This document shows positions 34,303 through 41,918 of a DNA stretch of 41,918 nucleotides, piece after piece. This stretch comes from Bacteroidota bacterium (GTDB taxonomy: Bacteria; Bacteroidota; Ignavibacteria; UBA10030; UBA8401). Position numbers and translations under genes: made by a program. How positions within the stretch are numbered: the first letter of the stretch is position 1; every line of letters starts with the position of its first letter. A model generated the notes under the pieces. The model had not been told where the DNA came from. It worked only from the letters and a program-made list of their open reading frames with translations, and made no database searches. The stretch is from NCBI GenBank assembly GCA_021796275.1, contig JAJYOI010000018.1:1-41918 (forward strand), read 5' to 3'.

Positions 34303-34800
34303 ATGAAAATTCTTTTCGTATGCACAGCAAACATTTGTCGCAGTGTTATCAGTGAAGCAGTGTTTCAAAAAATTGTCAGTGAAGAAAATCTTGGCTTGCT
34401 GATGAACACAGAGTCAGCAGGCACCGAGTCGCTTGTCGGTATGACGCCCAACGAAAGCACGGTGGAAGTGTGCGCTGAACATGGTCTTGATGTCCGCAAA
34501 CATCGCTCGCAGCAGCTTTCTAGGGAAATGCTGGAACAAGCCTCCATTATTTTCTGTCTTGCAGAAACACACCGCGAAGTAATTAATGGCGCGTTCCCCC
34601 AATTCAAATCAAAGGTTGCGTTGCTAAAAGAATTTGGTCAACCGAATCTGCCGAGCAATCTTTCCGTTGATGATCCGGTCGGCAAACCCAAAAAGAATTA
34701 TGACATTTGTTATGCTGAAATCGAGCAAGAGCTTCGGCGGATTTTTCCTCTCATCAAATCCGCAGCGATGAAAGAAAAGCACCACCGCACCTCATCTTGA
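34303..34800 (+). CDS. Low-molecular-weight protein-tyrosine phosphatase family protein
   Basis: This 165-aa enzyme has the P-loop C7-x5-R13 (FVCTANICRS) and the late general acid VDDPVGKPKKNY, which together define LMW-PTP/Wzb-like phosphatases. Arsenate reductases of this fold normally carry further redox cysteines, which are absent here. The longer frame from 34216 adds a basic, unstructured tail, and I start at 34303 (MKILFVC). It could dephosphorylate a BY-type tyrosine kinase in exopolysaccharide control, although none is in the window. Confidence 0.88.
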   Translation: MKILFVCTANICRSVISEAVFQKIVSEENLGLLMNTESAGTESLVGMTPNESTVEVCAEHGLDVRKHRSQQLSREMLEQASIIFCLAETHREVINGAFPQFKSKVALLKEFGQPNLPSNLSVDDPVGKPKKNYDICYAEIEQELRRIFPLIKSAAMKEKHHRTSS

Positions 34801-34839
34801 TTCGTGCATCCTATTTGCGTATTTTACCATCGTATCAAT

Positions 34840-34923
34840 GCCCGAGTGGTGAAATTGGCAGACACACCGTCTTCAGGAGGCGGCGCGCGCAAGCGCATGC
34901 GAGTTCAAGTCTCGCCTCGGGCA
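34840..34923 (+). tRNA. tRNA-Leu (anticodon CAG)
   Basis: An 84-nt tRNA has acceptor stem GCCCGAG/CTCGGGC, anticodon loop TTCAGGA between CCGTC and GGCGG, a class II variable arm (GGCGCGCGCAAGCGCATGC), and TTCAAGT in the T loop. Discriminator A; CCA is not encoded. Confidence 0.95.
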
Positions 34924-34930
34924 CAAAAAA

Positions 34931-34950
34931 GGGACGCTTTATGGCGTCCC
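34931..34950. terminator. Bidirectional intrinsic terminator between tRNA-Leu and the Ig-like gene
   Basis: GGGACGC (34931-34937) pairs with GCGTCCC (34944-34950), flanked by six A residues on the left and six T residues on the right. The element can therefore stop the tRNA transcript on the plus strand and the Ig-like gene transcript on the minus strand. Confidence 0.92.
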
Positions 34951-35009
34951 TTTTTTATTTTCGGGATTTCAAAACTTTACAGCACCGTTGACTCGCATTC
35001 CGTGCTGCG

Positions 35010-36107
35010 CTAACTTCCGGTGGTAAACGAAAAACTGTACGGCGATTTCATTGCGAAACCGTTTGTTCCTTTCAACGAGGTGGAGATTGTGATGGTATAC
35101 GTCGTCTGCGAAGAAAGGAATGAAGATGGAGTAACATAGAACGACGTTCCAGAAATCTGAAACGTCCCTGCAATTGGTGGAACAGAATGGAATGCCGCCA
35201 CAACACTTGCAGAGTCGACAAAGAAATTACAGTAAATTCCTATAGTGGTATTCCTCGGAATTCCGCTGCCGTTTGGATTCGAACCTGTTACGCTATATGG
35301 TGCAGTAGTAAATGAAAAAATAAACGGTGAAGGAAGCTGATGTTCATCGACATCTTTCGCCTGAGTGCCTATCGTTACCGTGTATTGAGTCTCCGGAGCA
35401 AACATCGGGCTTGGCATCCAATAGAATCCCCATGAACCGTAATAGGAAGCGCTCGTTCCGTTCACCGTTGGCGAAAGTGAAAGTGCATTTCGTACTGATG
35501 CGGTATCAATCAGTGCATTAAATCTTACGGCAATACTGGCTAAGGGAGGAATCGCTGTGTCGTTATCTAACGGCGCCGTATCAGTCACACGAAAATATGG
35601 TTCCGGCGTGAATGAAAATGAATCGGGCTGATCGATCGTGTTACCGAAAACATCTTGTGCGCTTGCCGCGACGGAAATTGTGTACGTTTGTCCGACTTTG
35701 AAATATGGATATTGAATGACATACCATGGCGGAAAACGTGCGTCAAGCTTCGCATCCATAACAATCGGTAGATAGCTCGGTTCAGGCGTCAGCGGAAAAT
35801 CAAACGTTGTTCCTTCCACCGGACCGGATCGGGTCGTGTCAATATACACCCACTCGCTCGAAGGCGACAACGTTACTGCACGCACTACAGATTTTGAATC
35901 CATCAACTTATCAAAACGAATCTTCACGACATTCCCCGGCGACATGATGTTCGGTCCAACCGCACCTGCCAGCGGATCGGTCCAAATAATGTGTGGTGTC
36001 GTATACGGATCATCAATCGGTGTATCAACCACAGAACTTGTGACGCTGTTGGAATTGTCGCGGCAACTCCATGCGGCCAAAGCCAAAAGAAGAATTAGTT
36101 TTTTCAT
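35010..36107 (-). CDS. SbsA-type Ig-like domain lipoprotein
   Basis: This 365-aa protein has a lipoprotein signal (ILLLALAAWSCRDN) and three or so SbsA/bacterial Ig-like domains (PF13205 type). Each begins with a variant of DPLAGAVGPNIMSPGNVVKI / APLDNDTAIPPLASIAVRFN / NPNGSGIPRNTTIGIYCNFF and ends in FSFT. They probably form a rigid string on the outside of the outer membrane, for adhesion or as a spacer. No enzymatic motif is visible. It stands alone between two tRNA loci. Confidence 0.8.
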   Translation of the reverse strand: MKKLILLLALAAWSCRDNSNSVTSSVVDTPIDDPYTTPHIIWTDPLAGAVGPNIMSPGNVVKIRFDKLMDSKSVVRAVTLSPSSEWVYIDTTRSGPVEGTTFDFPLTPEPSYLPIVMDAKLDARFPPWYVIQYPYFKVGQTYTISVAASAQDVFGNTIDQPDSFSFTPEPYFRVTDTAPLDNDTAIPPLASIAVRFNALIDTASVRNALSLSPTVNGTSASYYGSWGFYWMPSPMFAPETQYTVTIGTQAKDVDEHQLPSPFIFSFTTAPYSVTGSNPNGSGIPRNTTIGIYCNFFVDSASVVAAFHSVPPIAGTFQISGTSFYVTPSSFLSSQTTYTITISTSLKGTNGFAMKSPYSFSFTTGS

Positions 36108-36263
36108 ATGAACTCACCTTTTCTTTGCATCAATCTCGTGCTATCGGTACATCATTAACAAACAAAACCGTATTTTTGAGCCGGCAGGCGCATGAAAAAC
36201 TCTGTGAAAAAATTACGGTGAAGGTAATTAGAAGTGAAGAAAACGTAGGCATAATATTTATTG

Positions 36264-36338
36264 TGGACGCTGTAGGGTTCGAACCTACGACCTTCGCCTT
36301 GTAAGGGCGACGCTCTGAACCAGCTGAGCTAAGCGTCC
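36264..36338 (-). tRNA. tRNA-Val (anticodon TAC)
   Basis: A 75-nt tRNA on the minus strand has acceptor GGACGCT/AGCGTCC, anticodon loop CTTACAA between TCGCC and GGCGA, and T loop GGTTCGAACC. Discriminator A; CCA is not encoded. Confidence 0.95.
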
Positions 36339-36349
36339 TTTTACTATTG

Positions 36350-36421
<72 letters not shown>

Positions 36422-36475
36422 GTTTGAAAAAGCACATCTTAATATAATCAGATTTGGTTCTTCAAACAAGATGAT

Positions 36476-38176
36476 TTACTCTGCCAATGTCGCCCGCGAA
36501 ATCTTTGACGATATGCCGACAGCAGCCATGACCAAAACCATCAGCAAAGTACAATACGCCGCCGCGCCGCCGACATTATACAAACGCAGTTGCGAGAGAA
36601 TTTCTATTGAAATCGGCCGTGTGTTGTACGAGTACAGTAAGATTGAAGAAACAAATTCACCAAGCGAATTGATGAACACCAGCAGCGCGCCCGACACGAT
36701 GGATGAAAACAGCAGCGGCAGTGTAATTTTCTTGAATATCCGCCAGCCGGTAGAACCGAGCGTCATTGCAGCTTCTTCTAAGCTTGGATCAACAGATTCA
36801 AGTCCCGACGCCGTTGAACGAAAAAGAATCGGCAGATTGCGAACGGCATAAGCCAACGGCAAAATCCAAAATGTGCCGACGAGAATTGACTGCGCCGAAA
36901 AAAATGAAGGGTGGTTGAAACTGAGAATTAGTCCGACCGCAATCACTGTGCCCGGAATACCGAACGGCACATTCATCAGCAATTCGAGAAGTCTTTTCCC
37001 AATAAATTTGTTTCGCACAACAAGAAACGATGTACAGACTCCAATGAACACGACAATCGCTGTTGCAACAAACGCCATCTCAACACTGTTCGTAACCGGT
37101 TCGAAGACATGGGTGTCGCTGAACAGTTTGATGAAATTTTGCGCCGTGAATGTATCCGGAAGAATCTGATACGTCCACGAGCCTTCTTTCACGAACGAAA
37201 GGATGATGATTGCGATAACGGGTAACGAAAAAAGTCCGACAACAATCAGTGCAACAGCAACGGCAATGAACCGCGCTGCAGCTGAATGCGGAACCGTCGA
37301 GCGCCGGCTGCTTCCTTTTGTGACGCGTAAATAACTTTTCCGGCTCTGGTACCATCTAAGCAAAAGCAGAAAGCCGACTGACACCATGCTCAACAAAACA
37401 GCGAACGCCGCGGCATTTGCATCGTTGCCATTTAATTTCGCCGTGTAAATTTCAAGCGTAAGAAACCGGGTTGTTCCTCCGAACAAGAACGGCGCGGAAA
37501 ATGACGCCATGCTTGCCATAAACGTTATCAGCGATGCACCGACGAACGACGGCGTAAGCATCGGAAGAATAATGCGGCGAATCGTTACCGCTCGCGAGGC
37601 ACCGAGTGAAAGCGACGCATCAATGACCGATCCGTGCGATTCGGATAATTGATTCAGCGCGGAAGAAGTGAATAAATAAAAGTACACATAAAATGAATAC
37701 ACGTGAACGGCGACAATTCCCCACCAGCCTTGCAATGCAAAATGCGACGGCGCAATTCCTAACAGAGCGGCAATGCCCCGCGTCAGCATCCCGCTCTCTC
37801 CGATAAGAAACATAAACGAAATAACGCCGACCAGCGGAGGTAATGCCAGCGGCACAAGCACAAGCTTTGAGAAGATCGCTTTAAGCGGAAAATCAAAATT
37901 GTGAAACACATACGCAAAAAAAATCCCGGCAATTGCACTGCCTATAACGCTGCAGAGTGAAATGCCGATCGAGTTCAACGCCGCCTCGAAAAATGTCGAG
38001 CGAAGAATCTCGGCATAGGCGCGCACTGAAAACAACGAGGAAGATATCCCGTCCGGCAGAAAGCTCTGCTTGATCAACGAAAAAAGGGGAAGCAAAATAT
38101 ACCCGACAGAAAACAGCGCCACTGCAAGCAAAAGCGCTCCGGTCGCAAACGTCAATCGTTTCAGATTATTGCTCAC
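36476..38176 (-). CDS. Fe(III)-type ABC transporter permease, fused double module (FbpB-like)
   Basis: This 566-aa inner-membrane protein has two tandem permease halves. Each holds an ABC-permease EAA-type loop: DASLSLGASRAVTIRRIILP near residue 190 and EAAMTLGSTGWRIFKKITLP near 480. The fused arrangement with about 12 helices is typical of Fe3+ importers (FbpB/SfuB) and of thiamine or phosphonate relatives. It is third in the operon after the binding protein and the ATPase and overlaps the ATPase gene by 11 bp. The substrate is not proved by sequence; iron is the most common in the family. Confidence 0.88.
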   Translation of the reverse strand: MSNNLKRLTFATGALLLAVALFSVGYILLPLFSLIKQSFLPDGISSSLFSVRAYAEILRSTFFEAALNSIGISLCSVIGSAIAGIFFAYVFHNFDFPLKAIFSKLVLVPLALPPLVGVISFMFLIGESGMLTRGIAALLGIAPSHFALQGWWGIVAVHVYSFYVYFYLFTSSALNQLSESHGSVIDASLSLGASRAVTIRRIILPMLTPSFVGASLITFMASMASFSAPFLFGGTTRFLTLEIYTAKLNGNDANAAAFAVLLSMVSVGFLLLLRWYQSRKSYLRVTKGSSRRSTVPHSAAARFIAVAVALIVVGLFSLPVIAIIILSFVKEGSWTYQILPDTFTAQNFIKLFSDTHVFEPVTNSVEMAFVATAIVVFIGVCTSFLVVRNKFIGKRLLELLMNVPFGIPGTVIAVGLILSFNHPSFFSAQSILVGTFWILPLAYAVRNLPILFRSTASGLESVDPSLEEAAMTLGSTGWRIFKKITLPLLFSSIVSGALLVFINSLGEFVSSILLYSYNTRPISIEILSQLRLYNVGGAAAYCTLLMVLVMAAVGISSKISRATLAE

Positions 38177-39221
38177 GGGAAACTTTCCGATTGTTTTTTC
38201 CAGAAAGGGAGACTGCTACCTCAGAACCAATCTGCAAATCTCCAGAATGCTTCGCAGAGGAACACGTTGCCGTAATTCGCTGATGAAAAAAGTCAATCAC
38301 GTATTCAACAACAGCGCCGGAAAACTGAACGTCTATAATCTTCCCATTCGCTTTTCCATCGCTTGGCAACGTAGAGATGGATTCTACTTTTGAAGTGGAC
38401 TCCATCTGCCTTTCAATCGAAATCTCTTCGGGCAAAACAACAAGCACTTCATTTTCGCCGATAGCCTGTATTCCAAAACAGCTCCTACAGATCTCGGCAG
38501 AAAAAAAATTGGCGTGACCGATGAACGATGCAACAAAACGGTTCGCCGGAGAAAAGTAAAGTTCTTGCGGCGTTCCGATTTGTTGAATAGCGCCGCTATT
38601 CATCACGGCAATTCTGTCGGAAATTGCCAACGCTTCACTTTGATCGTGAGTCACATAGATGTTGGTGATGCCGGTTTCCTTCTGCAATCGCCTGATGACA
38701 CTGCGCGTTTCCAACCGAAGAGCGTAATCCAAATTCGATAACGGTTCGTCAAACAGCAGAACTTGCGGCTCAACAACAAGCGCCCGTGCAAGTGCGACGC
38801 GCTGCTGCTCGCCGCCGCTGAGATTCGGAACAGCAACAGACTGCTTTCCATCAAGTTGAACTTTTTCCAGCACGGATATCACTTTGGTGCGAATTTCAGC
38901 TTTCGTGCGATTCAGAACTTCAAGACCGTACGCAACATTTTGAAAAACAGTCATGTGTGGGAACAAGGCATAATTCTGAAACACCAGTCCGATGTTCCGT
39001 TTCTGCGGCGGAAGCGCAGTGATATCTTTTTGATTGAGAAAAAGACTCCCTGTTGCAGGCTGTTCAAGTCCGGCAACAATGCGAAGCAGAGTTGTTTTGC
39101 CGCAGCCGCTTGGGCCAAGCAATGAAAAAAATTCACCGCTGTGAATTTCAAGATTGAGCGGTGCGACCGCCTGTACCTTTCCGAATGATTTTGAAATGTT
39201 ACGAAGAGAAAGATCCGCCAT
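38166..39221 (-). CDS. ABC transporter ATPase (FbpC/PotA-like) with C-terminal TOBE region
   Basis: This is an ATPase of about 351 aa. It has Walker A GPSGCGKTT (36-44), Q-loop FQNYALFPHMTV, signature LSGGEQQRVALARAL (134-148), Walker B VLLFDEPLSNLD, and the H-loop YVTHDQSEAL. A C-terminal TOBE-like extension of about 120 residues follows. The start at 39221 (MADLSLRNISKSF) is chosen because the longer frame to 39293 runs back into the binding-protein gene. It starts 4 bp after the binding-protein stop. It powers the fused permease. Confidence 0.93.
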   Translation of the reverse strand: MADLSLRNISKSFGKVQAVAPLNLEIHSGEFFSLLGPSGCGKTTLLRIVAGLEQPATGSLFLNQKDITALPPQKRNIGLVFQNYALFPHMTVFQNVAYGLEVLNRTKAEIRTKVISVLEKVQLDGKQSVAVPNLSGGEQQRVALARALVVEPQVLLFDEPLSNLDYALRLETRSVIRRLQKETGITNIYVTHDQSEALAISDRIAVMNSGAIQQIGTPQELYFSPANRFVASFIGHANFFSAEICRSCFGIQAIGENEVLVVLPEEISIERQMESTSKVESISTLPSDGKANGKIIDVQFSGAVVEYVIDFFHQRITATCSSAKHSGDLQIGSEVAVSLSGKNNRKVSREQ

Positions 39222-39225
39222 GCAA

Positions 39226-40245
39226 TTATTGACTTCCCTTCCCTTTAATTTCCGAATCCCATTTTTCCATCCACTCCGATTCATGCTGTGCAATCAAATT
39301 CCAATCTATCGGCATCGAAGTGAAATGCGTTGACGTAATCCATTTCGGTAAAGAGTCCCGAGGAATGTCGTTGCGGGCAGGAATGCGGTAAAATTTCCGC
39401 GCCTGAAGAATCATACTTTCCTTCGATGTGACAAACTCATAAAATTCCTCTGCCAGTTTTTCATGCTTGCAGCCGCGGACAATGGCGATACCGTCCGTGA
39501 GCGACACCGTTCCGCTCTTAGGAAAATTATAACCGAACGGATAATGATTCACTTCCGCTTGAAACACAATATCCGGCATATCCCACAACGTTACCTCGGC
39601 TTCTTCGCGCGCAAGTCGCAGATACATTTGCGTCGGATCCGGCGTGTAGGCTTTCGTGTTCGCATCAAGCCGGCGCAGCCATTGAAAACCATTTTCGTCA
39701 GTGCCATAATTTTTGACCGACTGTGCGATGATGGAACTGAAAATGATCCGCAAGGTTCCCGACGCCAGCGGATAGCGAAGAATAATTTTCCCTTTCCATT
39801 TCGGGTCGAGCAAATCGTTCCAGTCTTTCGGCGCTTCTTCAGAGGTAAGCAGATGAGAGTTGAATGCGATCACTTCAGGCGTTGCAAACGTTCCGTACCA
39901 AAAATTATGCGCGCTTCTGTTTTCCGGTGCAATGTGATCTGCCCATGCCGGCGTGTACGCGGCGAGCAGACTTTCCTTTTCGGCGCGAATGAACATCGTC
40001 GAAGGTGCGCCCCACCACATATCCGCCTGCGGATTCTCTTTCTCCGTTCGGATTCTATCGTACGCATCCTGCGAACCCATGTCGAGCCATTGCACGTCAA
40101 CATCGGGATGAACTTTTTCAAAGCGCTTCTCAAATTCTTCAAGCATGTCTTTGCCGTGCGGAGAATAGACGACGAGCGGCGTTTTGTTCGATGAATTGCA
40201 GGAAAGAAAGATGAATGAAAGAAAAATGCAGAGGGTAAATTTCAT
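39226..40245 (-). CDS. Extracellular solute-binding lipoprotein of an Fe(III)-type ABC importer
   Basis: This 339-aa lipoprotein has a lipobox at Cys16 (FLSFIFLSCNSS). The mature region begins PLVVYSPHGKDMLEEFEKRF, then DVQWLDMGSQDAYDRIR and DMWWGAPSTMFIRAE. This is the periplasmic-binding fold of the Fe3+/2-aminoethylphosphonate/thiamine group. Tyrosines in HNFWYGTF and FGYNFPK could be ligands, but I cannot assign the Y-Y iron pair. It heads the three-gene operon, 117 bp downstream of the PIG-L-type gene. Confidence 0.85.
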   Translation of the reverse strand: MKFTLCIFLSFIFLSCNSSNKTPLVVYSPHGKDMLEEFEKRFEKVHPDVDVQWLDMGSQDAYDRIRTEKENPQADMWWGAPSTMFIRAEKESLLAAYTPAWADHIAPENRSAHNFWYGTFATPEVIAFNSHLLTSEEAPKDWNDLLDPKWKGKIILRYPLASGTLRIIFSSIIAQSVKNYGTDENGFQWLRRLDANTKAYTPDPTQMYLRLAREEAEVTLWDMPDIVFQAEVNHYPFGYNFPKSGTVSLTDGIAIVRGCKHEKLAEEFYEFVTSKESMILQARKFYRIPARNDIPRDSLPKWITSTHFTSMPIDWNLIAQHESEWMEKWDSEIKGKGSQ

Positions 40246-40291
40246 GTCAAATGTAATTAAAGAAAGAGGTAACGATCGCTTTTTTCGATGC

Positions 40292-40345
40292 CACAGGGAC
40301 TTAAGTCAAATTATTATGAAAAATTCCCTGTGAACTCTGTGGCCG
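40292..40345. repeat. REP-like element with two mutually exclusive hairpins
   Basis: CACAGGGA (40294-40301) pairs with TCCCTGTG (40327-40334). The overlapping GCCACAG (40292-40298) pairs with CTGTGGC (40339-40345). Both use the same left arm, so only one can form. The right side is a degenerate tandem of TCCCTGTGAA/CTCTGTGGCC, of a kind often seen as intergenic repeats. Confidence 0.45.
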
Positions 40346-40362
40346 AGCAGTGCTTCACTTGT

Positions 40363-41918
40363 TCATTTTCCTAACGAAATCATGTTGGCAAAAATCTGAA
40401 ACGCGCCTTTGTTCGCTTCCTTCAATTCACGGTACCACACGAACGAAGTGTACACATAAATTCCTTTACCGTATTCAGCATAAAGCAGCCCAGTATCAAG
40501 CGGCATTTCGCCCGGGTCAGAACACGATAATAATTTCTCGTAGTGTTGTGAAATGTCCCGCGGCATATACAATGCTCGCTCCTGCACCCATCCTAACCAC
40601 GCGGTTGAATCAATTGCATTTGGTACGATAAAGATCGGATTCTTCGGCTCAAGCACCGTTACCGGAGCGGTTTCGTATGTGACGCGGTCGTGCGAGACAG
40701 AAAACGGATATGGTGCGTACTCCGGTTTCCATTCTTTATCTTTCTGATACATCACGATGAGCGTGCCGCCGTTCTTCACATACTCGAGCAGGCGCTTGTT
40801 GTTGTCAACCAAATCCGGGCGGACAAGATACGCGCGAATGTCAACAACAATGGAAGAAAATTTTTGCAAGTCGCCCGTCGAAAGCATTCCCGCATCCAGC
40901 AATTGATGAGGAACCTCAAGCTCTTTCAACGCTTCGTCAAGAACATTGTCATAACTCTGAATCACTCCGACATTCACGCCCCGCGTCGCAGCGGCTGAAA
41001 ACTCATGCAACGTGCATACCGCCGTGTCCGCGTCAATGCACAGCCGAACAGAATATTCTCCTTCCGGTAAATTGAGCGGCGGAATCACAGTGACATCGCC
41101 GCGAAACGAACTGTCCTGATTCGAAATCACAAATTCGCCGTCAAGACTTGCCCACCCTGAGGGAATGATAACGTGAACTCTTCCCGCGGATTTGCTGGTG
41201 AAATAGTTTTTCACAACGTAATGAATTTTTCTGGATTCATTTTTGAGCCAGAGATTTTCCGTCGGAATGGAAATTGTTTGCAGTGGCGCAACCTGAACAA
41301 ATATCGGCATCAATTCACTCCGCTGCTCACCATCAAGTGTGAACGAAGCTTCAGCCGAGATGAGCGGCGTTGTATGAAACGATTCATACAGATGCCGGAC
41401 TTTAGGATATGTATATTGTGCATCAGCAGGAACGGTAATCTCGAATGTTTTTGATGAAGAACTTTGTTCGCTGACGTCCTTGTTTTGCCAACTCTCCGGC
41501 ATGTGCAGTGTTACTGTAAGATTTTCAAGATGGCCAAGCGGCGCGACCTTCACAGTGAATTTTTCATTTCGCACCACAATAGAATCTGAAAGTGTCGCAG
41601 TGAGATAGATCGTACCTGGAAAAAGTGGAAGATGTGTTTCATTTTCAAAATCAATTCCGCCGAAAAAATTGTTCCGGTCATTTTGAAATTGCCCGCTCGA
41701 TAGGACAAGATGATAGCGCGTCGAATCCATGAACCAGCGGAATCGCCCGCTTGCGACGATCTTATCCATGCCCTGCGTCCGGTGCTGCGAGAGCGCCTCA
41801 GCCGCAAGCTCCGATGCGGTTTTTCCGAATGGCAGCGTATCGTTCGCTACGGGATTGACAACATCAATTGAAGCATTCTGTAATTCCGGTGCATTGCTGT
41901 GCCCGGAGAATATTCGTT
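40363..41918 (-). CDS. C-terminal part of a PIG-L-family deacetylase-like protein with ThuA/GATase-like domain (partial, 5' end outside window)
   Basis: The frame is open from the window edge to 40363, giving about 517 codons. It does not begin at the internal ATG (41769), because upstream codons continue in frame (FGKTASELAAEALSQHRTQG). That segment matches the post-catalytic part of large LmbE/PIG-L proteins of FCB bacteria. A NEW3-like beta-sandwich region follows. The C-terminal domain (FSSIVVDIRAYLVRPDLVDN, NGGTLIVMYQ, YGKGIYVYTSFVWYRELKE, FANMISLGK) resembles a ThuA/glutamine-amidotransferase-like fold found at the end of these proteins. The catalytic zinc motif (HPDD) lies outside the window, so enzyme activity is unconfirmed. 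Confidence 0.7.
   Translation of the reverse strand, partial: RIFSGHSNAPELQNASIDVVNPVANDTLPFGKTASELAAEALSQHRTQGMDKIVASGRFRWFMDSTRYHLVLSSGQFQNDRNNFFGGIDFENETHLPLFPGTIYLTATLSDSIVVRNEKFTVKVAPLGHLENLTVTLHMPESWQNKDVSEQSSSSKTFEITVPADAQYTYPKVRHLYESFHTTPLISAEASFTLDGEQRSELMPIFVQVAPLQTISIPTENLWLKNESRKIHYVVKNYFTSKSAGRVHVIIPSGWASLDGEFVISNQDSSFRGDVTVIPPLNLPEGEYSVRLCIDADTAVCTLHEFSAAATRGVNVGVIQSYDNVLDEALKELEVPHQLLDAGMLSTGDLQKFSSIVVDIRAYLVRPDLVDNNKRLLEYVKNGGTLIVMYQKDKEWKPEYAPYPFSVSHDRVTYETAPVTVLEPKNPIFIVPNAIDSTAWLGWVQERALYMPRDISQHYEKLLSCSDPGEMPLDTGLLYAEYGKGIYVYTSFVWYRELKEANKGAFQIFANMISLGK

Noticed and set aside
36108..36263. Non-coding gap between the Ig-like gene and tRNA-Val
   Set aside because: No hairpin with T-run, small gene or repeat could be supported, apart from the presumed promoter of the Ig-like gene.
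39463..40194. A 243-aa open frame on the plus strand
   Set aside because: It lies entirely antisense to the ABC binding-protein gene, is Arg/Phe-rich without a known motif, and has no ribosome site.
41769..41918. Internal ATG at 41769 as the start of the last gene
   Set aside because: The frame stays open upstream and encodes residues conserved in PIG-L-type proteins, so the gene is truncated by the window edge.

Overview
The window looks like a piece of an FCB-group chromosome, most likely from the Ignavibacteriota/Kryptonia side of the Bacteroidota-Chlorobi assemblage. The evidence is two type IX secretion (T9SS) C-terminal sorting domains with the NYPNPFNP signature, a PorV/PorQ-like outer-membrane protein, a CarboxypepD_reg/TonB receptor and a Wzi-like barrel. 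Base composition is moderate and coding density is high. There are no insertion sequences, CRISPR arrays or rRNA genes. Both end genes run off the window.

Region 1 (1-18.2 kb, all minus strand) is a carbohydrate-uptake locus. In transcription order it holds a LacI-type regulator, a two-module CBM9-like T9SS protein, an intrinsic terminator, a TonB-dependent receptor, a 1123-aa surface protein, a PorV-like protein, a cytoplasmic GH94 phosphorylase, two paralogous GH144-type (Glycoamylase domain) glucanases and a large F5/8-type plus (alpha/alpha)6-barrel protein. Only one of the two glucanases carries a T9SS sorting tail. This suggests a division of labour: surface cleavage, TonB import, periplasmic trimming, then phosphorolysis in the cytosol. 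The GH144 + GH94 pairing points to a beta-1,2-glucan, but that is inference. The regulator gene has a consensus sigma-70 promoter and two LacI-type palindromes 55 bp apart.

Region 2 (18.2-31.7 kb) is housekeeping. It contains tsaD-trpA-chorismate mutase-mltG (minus), a PBP4-type lipoprotein, a DUF4097-like beta-solenoid protein facing an M28 peptidase, an unknown four-helix membrane protein, prmA, a class I methyltransferase, ppx, a cysteine desulfurase, and an ECF sigma/anti-sigma/Spy-like cassette. Between prmA and ppx lies a roughly 0.96-kb insert. A perfect 35-bp direct repeat flanks it, and it contains the decayed 3' end of a second, diverged prmA. This is a clear recombination scar.

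Region 3 (31.7-41.9 kb) has a Wzi-like outer-membrane protein, TerC, a low-molecular-weight tyrosine phosphatase, tRNA-Leu(CAG), an Ig-like lipoprotein, tRNA-Val(TAC), tRNA-Gly(CCC), a three-gene Fe(III)-type ABC importer with a fused permease, and the C-terminal part of a PIG-L-family deacetylase-like protein.

I found no wholly new defence or mobile system. The most unusual items are the complete glucan locus, the prmA/ppx scar with its AT-rich methyltransferase cargo, and a pair of inverted heptamer arrays. Those arrays supply the start codon and signal peptide of the F5/8 protein.
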